From: Halochromatium glycolicum
Lineage (GTDB): Bacteria > Pseudomonadota > Gammaproteobacteria > Chromatiales > Chromatiaceae
Assembly: GCF_016584085.1 (NCBI RefSeq)
Contig: NZ_NRSJ01000005.1
Location: forward strand, 62,001 to 126,000
Length of the DNA stretch: 64,000 nucleotides
Direction: 5' to 3'
The position numbers were made by a program, and so were the translations under genes. Of the stretch, positions 18,114 to 26,931 are shown one piece after another; positions within the stretch are counted from its first letter, which is position 1; each line of letters starts with the position of its first letter. Below the pieces are notes generated by a model. That model was not told where the DNA came from, did no database searches, and worked only from the letters and a program-made list of their open reading frames with translations.

Positions 18114-19004
18114 ATGCGAAAGACCGCCCTCCTCCAAACTAGTGCTCCGCCCGTCACCCCCGCTGGCAGCCTCCAAGATGCCTACGAAGGCCTGATCGAG
18201 CGCGCCGCAGCGAACGGCTGCCAGCTTGTCCTGCTGCCGGAGCTCCATAACGGCGCCTATTTTTGCCAAACCGAGGACTGTTCGCAGTTCGACCAAGCCG
18301 AGCCGATCCCCGGTCCCAGCACCGATCGCCTTGGCGCGCTCGCGGCCGAGCACGGCCTGGTGATCGTCGGCTCGGTCTTCGAGCGGCGCGCGCCCGGCGT
18401 CTACCACAACACCGCCGTGGTGCTGGATGCCGACGGCCGCCTGGCCGGCGTCTACCGCAAGATGCACATTCCGGATGATCCCGGCTTCTACGAGAAGTTC
18501 TACTTCACCCCCGGCGACCTCGGCTTCGAGCCAGTCGAGACCGCGGCCGGGCGGCTCGGGGTCTTGGTCTGCTGGGACCAGTGGTTTCCGGAGGCGGCGC
18601 GGCTGATGGCCTTGGCGGGCGCCGAGCTGCTGCTCTATCCAACCGCGATTGGCTGGGATCTGCGCGACGAGCCCGCCGAGCAGGCGCGCCAGCTCGATGC
18701 CTGGATGACGGTGCAGCGCGGCCATGCGATCGCGAACGGCTTGCCGCTGCTGGCCTGCAATCGCGTCGGCTTCGAGCCGGCGCCGGATGCGACGAGCCCG
18801 GAGGACGGCATCCAGTTCTGGGGCCATTCCTTCGTCTGCGGCCCGCAGGGCGAGATCCTGGCGCAAGCTCCGTCAGACCAGGAGACGCTACTGGTCGCCG
18901 AGCTCGATCCCGGCCGCAGCGAGCAGGTGCGCCGCATCTGGCCCTTCCTGCGCGATCGGCGCATCGATGCCTATGGCGACCTGCTGAAGCGTTGGCGAGA
19001 CTGA
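18114..19004 (+). CDS. aguB: N-carbamoylputrescine amidase
   Basis: A nitrilase-superfamily amidase of 296 residues that hydrolyses N-carbamoylputrescine to putrescine, CO2 and ammonia in the agmatine route to polyamines. The catalytic triad is visible as E43 (LLPELHNG), K116 (YRKMHIPDD) and C153 (VCWDQWFPE). YHNTAVVLDADG and YEKFYFTPGD are strongly AguB-like, and length is normal. Its usual partner, agmatine deiminase (aguA), is not adjacent. The gene is followed after about 190 bp by a TrpD2-like gene on the same strand. Confidence 0.93.
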   Translation: MRKTALLQTSAPPVTPAGSLQDAYEGLIERAAANGCQLVLLPELHNGAYFCQTEDCSQFDQAEPIPGPSTDRLGALAAEHGLVIVGSVFERRAPGVYHNTAVVLDADGRLAGVYRKMHIPDDPGFYEKFYFTPGDLGFEPVETAAGRLGVLVCWDQWFPEAARLMALAGAELLLYPTAIGWDLRDEPAEQARQLDAWMTVQRGHAIANGLPLLACNRVGFEPAPDATSPEDGIQFWGHSFVCGPQGEILAQAPSDQETLLVAELDPGRSEQVRRIWPFLRDRRIDAYGDLLKRWRD

Positions 19005-19193
19005 CGTGTCCCTCTGCGGCCTGCCCTGCCCTGGCCGAGCGCGTATTCTGCAGCGTTGTAACCGACGACGACCCGGCCGGACGCCGTCCGATACCCGGCT
19101 TGAACCCAGCCTTAGCAACCCCGAGCTTTGCCGGGTTCGTGCGCCCGTCGAGCCGGCGCCCCTCCTTTGGCTTCAGATGAGATGTCGTAGATC

Positions 19194-20294
19194 ATGAACG
19201 AAACCCAACGCACGATGCGATCCATCCTCCAGCGCATTGCTACCGGCCCGGAGTTGTCGAAGGACATCTCGATGGAGGAGGCGCAGACCGGCATGAGCGC
19301 GATCCTCGATAGCGCGGTCGACCCGGTCCAGGCCGGTATCTTCCTGATCGCGCTGCGGATGAAGCGCGAGACCGACGACGAACAGCGCGGCATCCTCGAC
19401 GCGGTGCGCGAGGCGACCGACCACGTGGTCGCCGATGTCGACGAGGTCGTCGACCTCGCCGATCCATACGACGGCTACAACCGCTGCCTGCCGGCCTCGC
19501 CCTTCCTGGCGCCGGTGCTCGCCGAATGCGGCCTGCCCGCGGTCTCACACGGCGTCGACGCGGTCGGCCCGAAGTTCGGCATCACCCATCGCCACGTGCT
19601 CGAGGCCGCGGGCATCGATGTCGATGTGAGTCCGGCGGAAGCCGCCGCCCGCCTGGCTGACCCGAATATCGGCTGGAGCTATGTCGATCAGCGCGCGTTC
19701 GCGCCCAAGCTGCACGACCTCGTCCCGCTGCGCGGCACCATCGTCAAGCGCCAGGCGATCACCACGGTCGAGGTCATGGCGCGGCCGATTCACGGGCGCA
19801 ACAAGACCCATCTAGTCACCGGTTACGTCCACAAGCCCTACCCGCGCATCTACGCCCTGCTCGCCCGCCACGCCGGCTACGAGTCAGCGCTGCTGGTGCG
19901 TGGCGTCGAGGGCGGCATTGTGCCATCGTTGCGCCAGAACGGGGTCTGCTTCAACTACCAGCACATGGGCGAGGAGCAGCCGTTCGATATCGACCCGACC
20001 GCGCTCGGCATCGAGCAGAACGTGCGTGCGGTGCCGTTGCCCGAGGACCTGCCGACCGCCAGCCGACCGAGCGATGACATCGCCGTCGCCGTTGATGTCG
20101 GCGCCACCGCCAAGGCCGCCGCGCAGGCCGGGATGGCGGCCCTGGAAGGCCAGCGCGGTCCGACCTACGACAGTCTGGTCTTCGCGGGGGCGCTGATCCT
20201 CTGGCATCTCGGCCGCGAGCAGACGCTGAGCGGGGGCGCTGACCGCATTCGCGCCGTGCTCGATTCCGGCGCCGCCGCGCAGCGTCTGCGTTGA
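19194..20294 (+). CDS. Anthranilate phosphoribosyltransferase-like protein (TrpD2/YbiB type)
   Basis: A 366-residue protein of the glycosyltransferase family 3 fold. The helical N-terminus (GPELSKDISMEEAQTGMSAIL...DPVQAGIFLIALRMK) matches TrpD, but the phosphoribosyl-diphosphate motif GTGGD is replaced by SHGVDAVGPKFGITH. This group is usually annotated TrpD2 and in E. coli YbiB binds nucleic acid rather than making tryptophan. No other trp gene is nearby. It ends 17 nt before the Rieske ferredoxin gene, suggesting one transcript and a redox-related role that I cannot specify. Confidence 0.75.
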   Translation: MNETQRTMRSILQRIATGPELSKDISMEEAQTGMSAILDSAVDPVQAGIFLIALRMKRETDDEQRGILDAVREATDHVVADVDEVVDLADPYDGYNRCLPASPFLAPVLAECGLPAVSHGVDAVGPKFGITHRHVLEAAGIDVDVSPAEAAARLADPNIGWSYVDQRAFAPKLHDLVPLRGTIVKRQAITTVEVMARPIHGRNKTHLVTGYVHKPYPRIYALLARHAGYESALLVRGVEGGIVPSLRQNGVCFNYQHMGEEQPFDIDPTALGIEQNVRAVPLPEDLPTASRPSDDIAVAVDVGATAKAAAQAGMAALEGQRGPTYDSLVFAGALILWHLGREQTLSGGADRIRAVLDSGAAAQRLR

Positions 20295-20311
20295 GGGAGG
20301 AGCCGAAGCAG

Positions 20312-20656
20312 ATGGCATCATCAATGGAAGCGCCCTTCGTCGCCGTTGCCAGGGCCGACGCAATCGCGCCCGGCAAGTTTCTCCGCGTCGAGGTCGCCGG
20401 ACGACCCTACCTGATCGCTCGTGTCGAAGACCGCTTCTACGCGGTCGAGGACAACTGCAGCCATGAGGATTACCCGCTCTCCTACGGCTGTCTGGACGGC
20501 GCGCGCATCAAGTGCTCGCTGCACGGCAGCCGCTTCAGCCTCGAGACCGGCCAACCCGAGGACGAGCCGGCCGACGAGCCGATCCGAACCTATCGCGTCG
20601 CGCTCGCGGACGGTCAGGTCTGGCTGGACCCGAGCACGCCCTCCAACCTGGCCTGA
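20312..20656 (+). CDS. Rieske [2Fe-2S] ferredoxin
   Basis: A soluble 114-residue Rieske protein of the NirD/biphenyl-dioxygenase ferredoxin type. The cluster ligands are C49-x-H51 and C68-x-x-H71 (NCSHEDYPLSYG, KCSLHGSRFSLETG). The frame is open from TTG 20291, inside the trpD2-like gene, but ATG 20312 with GGGAGG at 20295-20300 is preferred. No oxygenase or nitrite reductase large subunit is adjacent, so the electron acceptor is unknown. A 93-95 bp repeat copy begins 48 bp after the stop. Confidence 0.88.
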   Translation: MASSMEAPFVAVARADAIAPGKFLRVEVAGRPYLIARVEDRFYAVEDNCSHEDYPLSYGCLDGARIKCSLHGSRFSLETGQPEDEPADEPIRTYRVALADGQVWLDPSTPSNLA

Positions 20657-20704
20657 TCAGGTGCAGCCGGGCGGCACCGCCAACTCAAGGCGGTGACGCA
20701 CCGG

Positions 20705-20799
20705 TATAGTCACTCGCCCTGGTTTCCGGACAAGCTGGGGCCCCTCGGTGCTGACTGTTCCGGCGCTTTCTGTCCGGCGATCACGTAGCATGGCTATAA
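20705..20799 (+). repeat. 93-95 bp interspersed repeat, copy D
   Basis: Nearly identical to 36447-36539, with two 1-nt indels and scattered substitutions. Ends are imperfect inverted repeats (TATAGTCAC at the left, ATGGCTATA at the right). Inside, CCGGACA (20727-20733) can pair with TGTCCGG (20771-20777). No coding capacity. It resembles a MITE or a REP-type unit. Confidence 0.8.
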
Positions 20800-20875
20800 T
20801 AGGCTGTGCCGAAAAACTCGGCCGCATGATCGAAGTCGGGCTAGGCGGCATGTTGATCCGGCTCCCCTGACCCCG

Positions 20876-20905
20876 TCAGGCCCAATCAGGCCCGATCAGG
20901 CCCGA
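20876..20905. repeat. 10-bp tandem repeat, three units
   Basis: TCAGGCCCAA, then TCAGGCCCGA twice, just beyond the end of the DUF2726 gene. One of several short tandem duplications in intergenic DNA of this window. Confidence 0.85.
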
Positions 20906-20917
20906 GGTATTCGCCAC

Positions 20918-21559
20918 TCAGCGCTGGCCTGCATCGTCCTCTGTATCCCGCATCGCCGCAGACAGCGAGGCCAGCATCGCCGTTTCTTCGTCGTCATCGT
21001 CGGCCTGCATCAACTGACGCCGCGTCTCGATGCCAGGCTCACCATGCCCGCTCGGCCCGTCTGGCTCGCCCAACCTAAGCGCTTCGTCGACCAACTCCCT
21101 TATCCTGCTCACCGACGGCGGCGCCTCTACCGGTAGCTCGAGCGTCGGCAGCCCGGCCCCCGCGCAGGCCGCTCGCAACCGGGCTTCCCCGCGGCGCGAT
21201 CTGCGATCACCGCGGCCATCGCGGAAGATGACCACCAGGAGCGGCGAGGTCTCGGCAAGCGTGCAGATCACGAGATCCGCTAGACCTTCCCCCAATAGCT
21301 CGACTGCCCGCCGCCGCTGCCGACGGCTGCGCCCTGCCGGCTGCAACAGCGCCGCTGCGGCAACCTTTGGGCAGACCCGGTACCCATCCCCAAGCGCCTC
21401 GGTGACCAGCCGGTAGCACTCACGCTCCGCTGGTGACAATAACGCCCGCCGCTCAAATGCTTGGGCACGCAAGCGCGGACGCCGGCGTTGAGCGAACAAA
21501 AGCAGAAGAAGCGCCAAGAGCAACGCCGCAAAAGCCAACAAGATATAAAACGGCGTCAA
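20918..21559 (-). CDS. DUF2726-like membrane-anchored protein
   Basis: A 213-residue protein with one N-terminal membrane segment (about residues 3-22) followed by a basic linker and a DUF2726-type region: LLSPAERECYRLVTEALGDGYRVCPKV, LADLVICTLAETSPLLVVIF and AGLPTLELPVEAP. This region resembles the nuclease-like fold often found in topoisomerase-linked zinc proteins, but no catalytic set can be confirmed by eye. The C-terminus is Asp/Glu-rich (DDDDEE). Function unknown. It is divergent from the chemoreceptor gene. Confidence 0.7.
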   Translation of the reverse strand: MTPFYILLAFAALLLALLLLLFAQRRRPRLRAQAFERRALLSPAERECYRLVTEALGDGYRVCPKVAAAALLQPAGRSRRQRRRAVELLGEGLADLVICTLAETSPLLVVIFRDGRGDRRSRRGEARLRAACAGAGLPTLELPVEAPPSVSRIRELVDEALRLGEPDGPSGHGEPGIETRRQLMQADDDDEETAMLASLSAAMRDTEDDAGQR

Positions 21560-21920
21560 GGATCAAACCCCTTCGTGCTCGCTTTTCGTTTCGATCATCT
21601 TTGACTCAAATCAACGTAATGGAATATGCCCGTCCCTTAACGTCATCATCTGCAATCGTCGCGCTAGACATCGATCATATGCCAAATGCGAATCAGGCGC
21701 GACTCATCCAAACCGGAATCAATCAAAATAATCAAGCAAGATGCTCGCCATCGAAGCTTCGAGTATTCATGCGATTCCGCGTGATGAGCTATAGTTCCGG
21801 TCCCATAGACCGATACCACTTACGCTTTTCTACGAGCTCGAAGAGTACCTGTTCCCATGCTCGCTCTGGCTCCGACGGAACAAGAGCCGACCTCACCAAC
21901 TTGAAGGCCGTGGACGAAAA
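21560..21920. other. Divergent region with chemoreceptor promoter
   Basis: About 360 bp, lower in GC than its surroundings. It holds the sigma-28-like promoter (separate entry). An open frame across it on the plus strand is low-quality and not taken as a gene. Confidence 0.4.
21790..21816 (+). promoter_or_regulatory. Sigma-28 (FliA)-like promoter of the chemoreceptor gene
   Basis: TATAGTTC (21790-21797), 11 nt, then ACCGATAC (21809-21816). This matches 6 of 8 positions in each half of the sigma-28 consensus TAAAGTTT-N11-GCCGATAA with exact spacing. It lies about 105 bp before the receptor start codon. Sigma-28 control of receptors is usual in flagellated gammaproteobacteria. Confidence 0.55.
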
Positions 21921-24281
21921 ATGTTTCAAAACCTGAAGCTTAGCAGCAAGATTATCTACGGGTTCGCTGCGCTGATCGTGATCATCGCGATACTGGGCGG
22001 CTTTGCCACGATCAACATGCTCATCGTCAAGGACAAGGCGTCGATTTTGGCCGAGGAATACGTGCCCGAGGTCGATGTGGCGTCGCGCCTACGGGGCGCC
22101 GCCAACCGGCTGATGTACGCGATGCGTGGCTACAGCCTGACGGGCATCGACAGCTACTGGCGGGAAGCCGAGACCGAGGCCGACGCGCTCGACGAGGCGC
22201 TCGATGACGCAAAGGCGCTCAACGAGACGGCCTCCCATCTCTCGGCACTGGCGGGCCAGATCGATGAGGCCGAGCAGGCGCGCAACACCTATTTCAACAT
22301 GATGGAGCAGACACGCGAGCTTCAGGAGCGCTTCGAGGCGCTCCGCAAACAGCTCGACGAGAGTGGCGCCGACTATATGCAGGCGAGCAGCGAATTCCTG
22401 GATCTCCAGAACCAGCTGTTCGAGCAAGCCCTTGAAGAGCGTATCGCCAAGATCAGGGCGGTGACCAACATCGTCGATCTCGGCACCAGCGCCCGCGTCG
22501 CAAACTTCAAGTCCCAGGCCATTGGCTCGCGCTTGTTGCGACAAGAGGCGCTCGAGCACCTCGCCGAGATCGTGCCCGAGATAGAGTCGATCCAGGCGAT
22601 CACCGGTAAGCAGGAGGATCTCGACCAGCTCGATGCAATCATGCGGAGCGGGAAGGCGTATGAGGCTGCGATCGAGGCCTTTGCCGAGGAATCCGAACAG
22701 GGTATCGCAGCCGATGAGCGCCAGCTCGCAGAGTTCCGTAATGCGATGGATGCGGCCGCCAACCAATTCGTGTCGGCGACCGACACCTTTCTAGACAATC
22801 AGATCGAAGCGATGGCCGCCGACTTGGGTGCACGTCATCGCGATATCACCCTCGTCAACAACGTCATCGACGTTGGCAATGAGACCCGGATCAAGGCCTT
22901 CAAGGCCCAGGCGCTCAATGACCTGAGCTATATCGATACCGCATTGAACGAGAACATGCCAAGGATCGAGGAACTCTTGGCCCAGCTCGAGGGAAACACT
23001 ACTGATCAGGCGCTGTTGAAACAGATCGAGGACACGAGGGCGGCGGCAGGCAGCTATAAGCAAGCGATGGAATCGCTGGTGTCCACCTGGAAGGCCAATG
23101 AAACCCTTGCCAGGGACCGTGAGACCGCTGGCAGAAGGCTGATCACGGCATGCCAGGTCACGGCCGAGGCGGGCATGAAAGGAACGCAGGAGATCGCCGA
23201 CGATACCATGCAGAGCATGAACATCAGCAGCCTTGGGGTCGGCATCGGCCTGCTGATCGCGCTCGTCGCCGGTATCGCACTTGCCATTCGTATCACCAAA
23301 TCGATCGTTGACCCGATCAACCGTGTCGTGAAGGACCTGCAGGAAGGCAGTGAACAGGTCGCCACTGTCAGCGGCCATGTCAACATCAGCAGCCAGCAAA
23401 TGGCCGAAGGCGCCGGTGAGCAAGCGAGCAGTCTGGAGGAGACCAGCTCCAGCGTCGAAGAGATGGCCGCCGGCACGCGCCAGAACGCCGAGCATGCCCG
23501 CGAGGCCGACACCCTGAGCCGCAGCGCCAACGACAAGGCCGATCAAGGTGTCCAGGCCGCTCGGGCCACCGCCGAAGAGGTCCGCACCAGGCTCGAGAAG
23601 CTCGACACCGCCATCAAGGCGATCGAAGAGAGCACCAATAGCACCGCCAAGGTCGTCAACACCATCGACGGGATCGCGTTCCAGACCAACCTGCTCGCGC
23701 TGAATGCCGCGGTCGAGGCGGCTCGTGCCGGCGAGCAAGGCAAAGGTTTTGCTGTCGTCGCCGACGAGGTTCGCAAACTGGCCCAACGCAGTGCTGAAGA
23801 GGTCAACAACACCAATGAGCTGATGAAATCCGCGCAAGAGAACACGGTCCGGATCAAGGAGGTCTCGACCGAGCTCGAAAAATACCTGGGTAAGGCCGTT
23901 GCTGAGGATATGGTCTCACTCTTCGAGGAGACCGTGAACGCCAGCAGCAAGGTCACTCAGCTGATGAGCGAGGTCGCAACGGCCAGCGACGAGCAGGCTC
24001 GCGGCGTGGAGCAGATCAATCTTGCGATCTCGCAGATGGACAAGGTCACCCAGATCAGCGCCTCGAATGCGGAAGAATCGTCCGCGGCGAGCGCTGAGCT
24101 CGCGAATCAGGCTGAGCAGCTGAAGCAGATCGTGGCCGATCTGCGTCAGCTCGTCGATGGCAGCGAGGCCCAGCGCGAGGCCCAGCGGACGACGCTGCAC
24201 TCAGCAACCGATCAACCATCGCAACCGCCTGCGCCGCAGACCCCGCTGCTGCAAAACCGTTCCGAGACGGAGGACTTCTAA
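21921..24281 (+). CDS. Methyl-accepting chemotaxis protein with long periplasmic sensor
   Basis: A chemoreceptor of 786 residues. Membrane segments are at about 11-34 and 433-455. The roughly 400-residue periplasmic part is all-helical, matching the helical bimodular (HBM) sensor type, which has two stacked helical bundles. A HAMP region follows ([15 protein letters not shown]). The signalling tip ([22 protein letters not shown], then [18 protein letters not shown]) is near 580. The C-terminal tail lacks the NWETF-type CheR tether. HBM receptors sense organic acids in Pseudomonas; the ligand here is unknown. No che genes are adjacent. Confidence 0.92.
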   Translation: MFQNLKLSSKIIYGFAALIVIIAILGGFATINMLIVKDKASILAEEYVPEVDVASRLRGAANRLMYAMRGYSLTGIDSYWREAETEADALDEALDDAKALNETASHLSALAGQIDEAEQARNTYFNMMEQTRELQERFEALRKQLDESGADYMQASSEFLDLQNQLFEQALEERIAKIRAVTNIVDLGTSARVANFKSQAIGSRLLRQEALEHLAEIVPEIESIQAITGKQEDLDQLDAIMRSGKAYEAAIEAFAEESEQGIAADERQLAEFRNAMDAAANQFVSATDTFLDNQIEAMAADLGARHRDITLVNNVIDVGNETRIKAFKAQALNDLSYIDTALNENMPRIEELLAQLEGNTTDQALLKQIEDTRAAAGSYKQAMESLVSTWKANETLARDRETAGRRLITACQVTAEAGMKGTQEIADDTMQSMNISSLGVGIGLLIALVAGIALAIRITKSIVDPINRVVKDLQEGSEQVATVSGHVNISSQQMAEGAGEQASSLEETSSSVEEMAAGTRQNAEHAREADTLSRSANDKADQGVQAARATAEEVRTRLEKLDTAIKAIEESTNSTAKVVNTIDGIAFQTNLLALNAAVEAARAGEQGKGFAVVADEVRKLAQRSAEEVNNTNELMKSAQENTVRIKEVSTELEKYLGKAVAEDMVSLFEETVNASSKVTQLMSEVATASDEQARGVEQINLAISQMDKVTQISASNAEESSAASAELANQAEQLKQIVADLRQLVDGSEAQREAQRTTLHSATDQPSQPPAPQTPLLQNRSETEDF

Positions 24282-24301
24282 CGCGGCAATGGATTAAAAA
24301 G

Positions 24302-24380
24302 CACTAACAGAATGCCCTCTATGGCCTAACAAATCCGCAACTTGTGCGGGCTAGCCGGGCATTTTGATAGGGCTTCTAAG
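24302..24380 (+). repeat. 79-bp palindromic repeat, copy B
   Basis: Starts 20 bp after the chemoreceptor stop, in sense orientation. The ends CACTAACAGAATGCC and GGCATTTTGATAGGG are near-perfect inverted repeats. Inside, GGCCTA and TAGCC, and then CCGCA and TGCGG, can pair, giving one long interrupted hairpin. Confidence 0.85.
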
Positions 24381-24465
24381 GCCGCACCGTCCGTCCCACC
24401 TGAGCTGCCCGGACCTATCCGGAGCTGCCCGGAACTCTGCCTCCCGGGTGGCTCCGTTCCTATCA

Positions 24466-24903
24466 CTACTGAACGGGTCGCCCCCAGGTCCTGGGCCCGG
24501 TCAGCGTCCGCCATCCGACATTGACAAGACGGCCATCCTTGAAGATGTACGGCGTGAACTCGTCGTCCGTGATGAGCCCATCCTCCACCCACCCCGAGCG
24601 GAAATAGTAGATCTCGATCTGCGAGCTGCCACGCCGATAGCGATGGGGCTCCCGCCGCAGCGCGCTCTTCAGATGGCTCTGGGTCGGCTCCAGCAGTGCA
24701 AGCACCTCCTCCTTCGGGTCTCCCAGCTCCACGGCCGCCGCTGCCTCGCGGTAATCCTGAACGGCCTGTGTCAGTGACTTCCTGGTTTCATGATCGGAGT
24801 AGACCTTCGCACCAACCATCGCAGCGCCGATAACGCAGCCCTCCAGCAGAACCGTGCAGCCGAGCAAGACCGTGGACAAGAACGCGACGGGTTTGCGGCG
24901 CAA
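24466..24903 (-). CDS. Putative lipoprotein, BamE/SmpA-like
   Basis: A 145-residue exported protein. The N-terminus (MRRKPVAFLSTVLLGCTVLLEGCVIGAAMVG in outline) has a signal peptide with a lipobox around LLEGC at residue 23. The mature part contains GDPKEEVLALLEPTQSHLK and SSQIEIYYFRSGW, a pattern seen in small BamE/SmpA-type or DUF3192-like lipoproteins. Function is not known. It stands alone between two repeat-bearing gaps. Confidence 0.65.
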   Translation of the reverse strand: MRRKPVAFLSTVLLGCTVLLEGCVIGAAMVGAKVYSDHETRKSLTQAVQDYREAAAAVELGDPKEEVLALLEPTQSHLKSALRREPHRYRRGSSQIEIYYFRSGWVEDGLITDDEFTPYIFKDGRLVNVGWRTLTGPRTWGRPVQ

Positions 24904-25004
24904 GACTCAGCCTCCTCGAATCCCCTCACAGCCCGGCAGTGTCGGCCTCGATTCAGCCGAGGCGTTCAAGAAACGACCGCCATGAGGGCCCAGACAGAAG
25001 CCTG

Positions 25005-25036
25005 GTCAGAGGCCCGGTCAGAGGCCCGGCCAGAGA
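25005..25036. repeat. 12-bp tandem repeat
   Basis: GGTCAGAGGCCC occurs twice head to tail (25005-25016, 25017-25028), followed by a degenerate third unit. It lies in the 233-bp gap between the lipoprotein gene and the S24 gene; I see nothing else in that gap. Confidence 0.8.
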
Positions 25037-25136
25037 CCTCATACCGGCAATCGGGATACGCTTGCAGAGCCACCGATAAGGCGCTTCACGATGCGATGAG
25101 TAGCCTATGACGCTATCGGATACGCGATCAGTGCCC

Positions 25137-25601
25137 TCACTCCGTGAGCCGAATGACGCCGGTGACGATGCCGAGGATCTCCAGCTCGTCGTGCTTGAGA
25201 TAGATCGGTTCCATCTCCGGGTTCGCCGGCTCCAAGCGGATGCCGTCGGCCTCGACATAGAAGCGTTTCAGGGTCACACGCTCGCCGTTGATCAGGGCCA
25301 CCACCGTCTCACCGTTCTCCGCGGTCTGGCGTTGCTCGACAATGATCGTGTCGCCATCCTGAATCTGGTCATCCGTCATCGAGTGCCCGCGCACCCGCAG
25401 CGCATAACTGGCCTTGCGCGCCATGTGACTCGGGACGACGACCGTCTGATCGTCCTCGGGCGTCTCGATCGGCCGGCCGGCGCTGACATAGCCCAGCAGA
25501 GGCAGCGCGACCCCGGGCTCCTCGGCCCAGTCGAGCGGTTCGAGGGCCGGAATCCAGGTCGGTCGGGTTCGTTTGGGGAGCAGGTAAGCAGGGCTGGTCA
25601 T
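25137..25601 (-). CDS. LexA/UmuD-fold S24 peptidase without DNA-binding domain
   Basis: A 154-residue protein carrying the LexA/UmuD C-terminal protease domain. A possible self-cleavage bond Ala41-Gly42 (VSAGRPIE) is present, with the catalytic pair Ser74 (RGHSMTDD) and Lys112 (GERVTLKRFY), 38 residues apart as in the family. No helix-turn-helix lies N-terminal, so it is not a LexA repressor, and no umuC is adjacent. ATG 25601 with GGAGC 8 nt upstream is preferred over TTG 25628. It could be an RecA-responsive signal protein or an orphan UmuD-like subunit. Confidence 0.8.
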   Translation of the reverse strand: MTSPAYLLPKRTRPTWIPALEPLDWAEEPGVALPLLGYVSAGRPIETPEDDQTVVVPSHMARKASYALRVRGHSMTDDQIQDGDTIIVEQRQTAENGETVVALINGERVTLKRFYVEADGIRLEPANPEMEPIYLKHDELEILGIVTGVIRLTE

Positions 25602-25988
25602 GGCGGGCGCTCCAGGTGAGTGGTCCAACGGGTGGAGACAATGCTAGCCGAAGTGCCTCCTGTCGGGGGCCCCCTGGGTCCACGTCACCCACGCGCTCGC
25701 CGAGCAAGCAACGCTGGTAACCAAGAACGAGACCGCGTTTCGGCGCCTGAACGGACTCCGACTGGAAAACTGGGTGACGACTGCATGAGCCCCAGCGCTG
25801 AAACCCAAATGAGGACCCTATCCATGTTAGCGCCGCATTGAGCAGCACTTCGGGGCCAGCATGCCTGCGCCGACAGCGCTCTAGGAGGCGGCTGTTGAAG
25901 CATCCAGGATTGGTGATCGCGAGATGATCAAGGGCCTTCAGGTTAGGGAGGCGGCTTATCATTGGTTAGCTAAGCCGCTGAATGTTGT
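25602..25988. other. Intergenic DNA left of the tRNA-Lys scar
   Basis: About 390 bp with no convincing gene. A perfect 8-bp inverted repeat GCGGCTTA (25951-25958) / TAAGCCGC (25971-25978) sits just outside the truncated tRNA copy. On the minus strand it is where a tRNA-Lys terminator would have been before the insertion. Confidence 0.4.
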
Positions 25989-26030
25989 ATGGTGCCCCTG
26001 TTGGAATCGAACCAACGACCACCTGATTAA
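25989..26030 (-). repeat. Partial tRNA-Lys duplicate (att-like site)
   Basis: 42 nt match 26931-26973, the 3' end of tRNA-Lys from the CCA through the T-arm into the anticodon loop, with one base missing in the acceptor strand. The sequence diverges after CTGATTAA. A 3'-tRNA fragment of this kind at a distance from an intact tRNA is the mark of site-specific integration. Confidence 0.85.
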
Positions 26031-26052
26031 CAGCACCGCCAGCACCACCTAG

Positions 26053-26184
26053 GTTTACGCCCGTTTCGGCGAAGACAGCGTCAGCACCGCCCTGGAGCAG
26101 CACGGCGCCCGGATCATAGGCGCCGCCGGCCTGGCGCCGAGCGCGAACGTGGTAGAGCTGCCCGAGCGACGCAAGGCAAGCTGA
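26053..26184 (+). pseudogene. Tyrosine integrase C-terminal relic
   Basis: 43 codons (VYARFGEDSVSTALEQHGA...) ending in TGA, with an in-frame TAG immediately upstream and no start. The pattern V/RYA-hydrophobic-ALE-HG resembles the last helix region of tyrosine-recombinase integrases. It lies 22 bp inside the att-like tRNA fragment. The family call is by pattern only, but the location supports it. Confidence 0.5.
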
Positions 26185-26308
26185 CGCGATCACGCGAGCG
26201 ACGAGAGAGCATCTGGATAAGTGAAGAATCCTCACTTATAGGCAAGGCAACCATCGAGGCCAACCGCATGACTGCCGAGACCGCTCAATCGACGCGCTAA
26301 GCGACGAC

Positions 26309-26545
26309 ATGACGGAGGTGAAGCATCGGCTCACCCATCTGGAGCTGGCAGCCAGCCGAGCCCGCGCCGATGCCGCCTATACCGAAGAGGCGACTGCCCG
26401 CCAGCAAGCCACCATTGACCGTTTAGGCGAGCGCCTGACCCGCGTTGAGCGCCGCCTAGACCGGAACCTATTGCAGCCTGGCCGCCCGCGGTCTGATGTA
26501 ACCCGCGCCCCACCTGCTGCACTGTCCCGACCAAGCCCAGGGTAG
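26309..26545 (+). CDS. Small coiled-coil protein within the tRNA-Lys scar
   Basis: A 78-residue product (MTEVKHRLTHLELAAS...) predicted to be a continuous charged coiled coil for its first 55 residues, then a Pro/Arg-rich tail that may be read-through of decayed DNA. Codons upstream of the ATG continue the same heptad-like sense (SIDALSDD), so the original start may have been lost. Similar short coiled-coil genes are common on integrated elements. Function unknown. Confidence 0.4.
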   Translation: MTEVKHRLTHLELAASRARADAAYTEEATARQQATIDRLGERLTRVERRLDRNLLQPGRPRSDVTRAPPAALSRPSPG

Positions 26546-26620
26546 CTCCCGAACCGCGGCCCCTTCACCGCCTAGCTTGGTCCTTCCACAGAAGGCCCGC
26601 GCGTCGAAGGTCGCGCGACC

Positions 26621-26875
26621 ATGCCCGAAGACAGCCGCCCGGAGCACATCCCGCATGCCGTCTGGGATTACTGGATCGAAGCCCGCGCGTCCGACTGGTT
26701 CGACACCCCAGAACACGACCAGCGCGCGCCCACCGGCTGCTTGGGATCGCCGAAGAGACCGACCGCGAGCACGACGGCACCCCGACGATTGCCCGCACTG
26801 GCCCCGCTGATCCTGCTGGCCTGCTGCTCCGAGTCACCAAGACCAAGACCGAAATGCATCCGCGTGGTGACTTGA
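26621..26875 (+). pseudogene. Decayed ORF of the integrated element
   Basis: Begins plausibly (MPEDSRPEHIPHAVWDYWIEA in outline), but after about residue 42 better protein sense continues in another frame (GTPTIARTGPADPAGLLLRV...VTKTKTEMHPRGD). This suggests a frameshift near 26748. No family recognised. Treated as a broken gene. Confidence 0.35.
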
Positions 26876-26884
26876 TGGTGACTC

Positions 26885-26923
26885 AGAGAAAAACGGGCTA
26901 GCCCCGAGAGAAGCTAACCCGTT
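26885..26923 (-). terminator. tRNA-Lys terminator
   Basis: On the minus strand AACGGGTTAGC (26923-26913) pairs with GCTAGCCCGTT (26902-26892), followed by TTTCTC; a classical intrinsic terminator 9 nt after the tRNA CCA end. Confidence 0.85.
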
Positions 26924-26931
26924 GATTTGAA

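Noticed and set aside
21433-21936. 167-residue open frame before the chemoreceptor
   Set aside because: It overlaps the antisense DUF2726 gene and the sigma-28-like promoter, and its composition is not protein-like.
25989-26030. A second tRNA-Lys gene
   Set aside because: Only the 3' part is present; the D-arm, 5' acceptor strand and half the anticodon arm are missing, and a base is lost in the remaining acceptor strand.
25966-26235. 89-residue minus-strand open frame across the tRNA fragment and integrase relic
   Set aside because: It ends with the translation of the tRNA duplicate (VVVGSIPTG), a common artefact of tRNA 3' ends read as protein.
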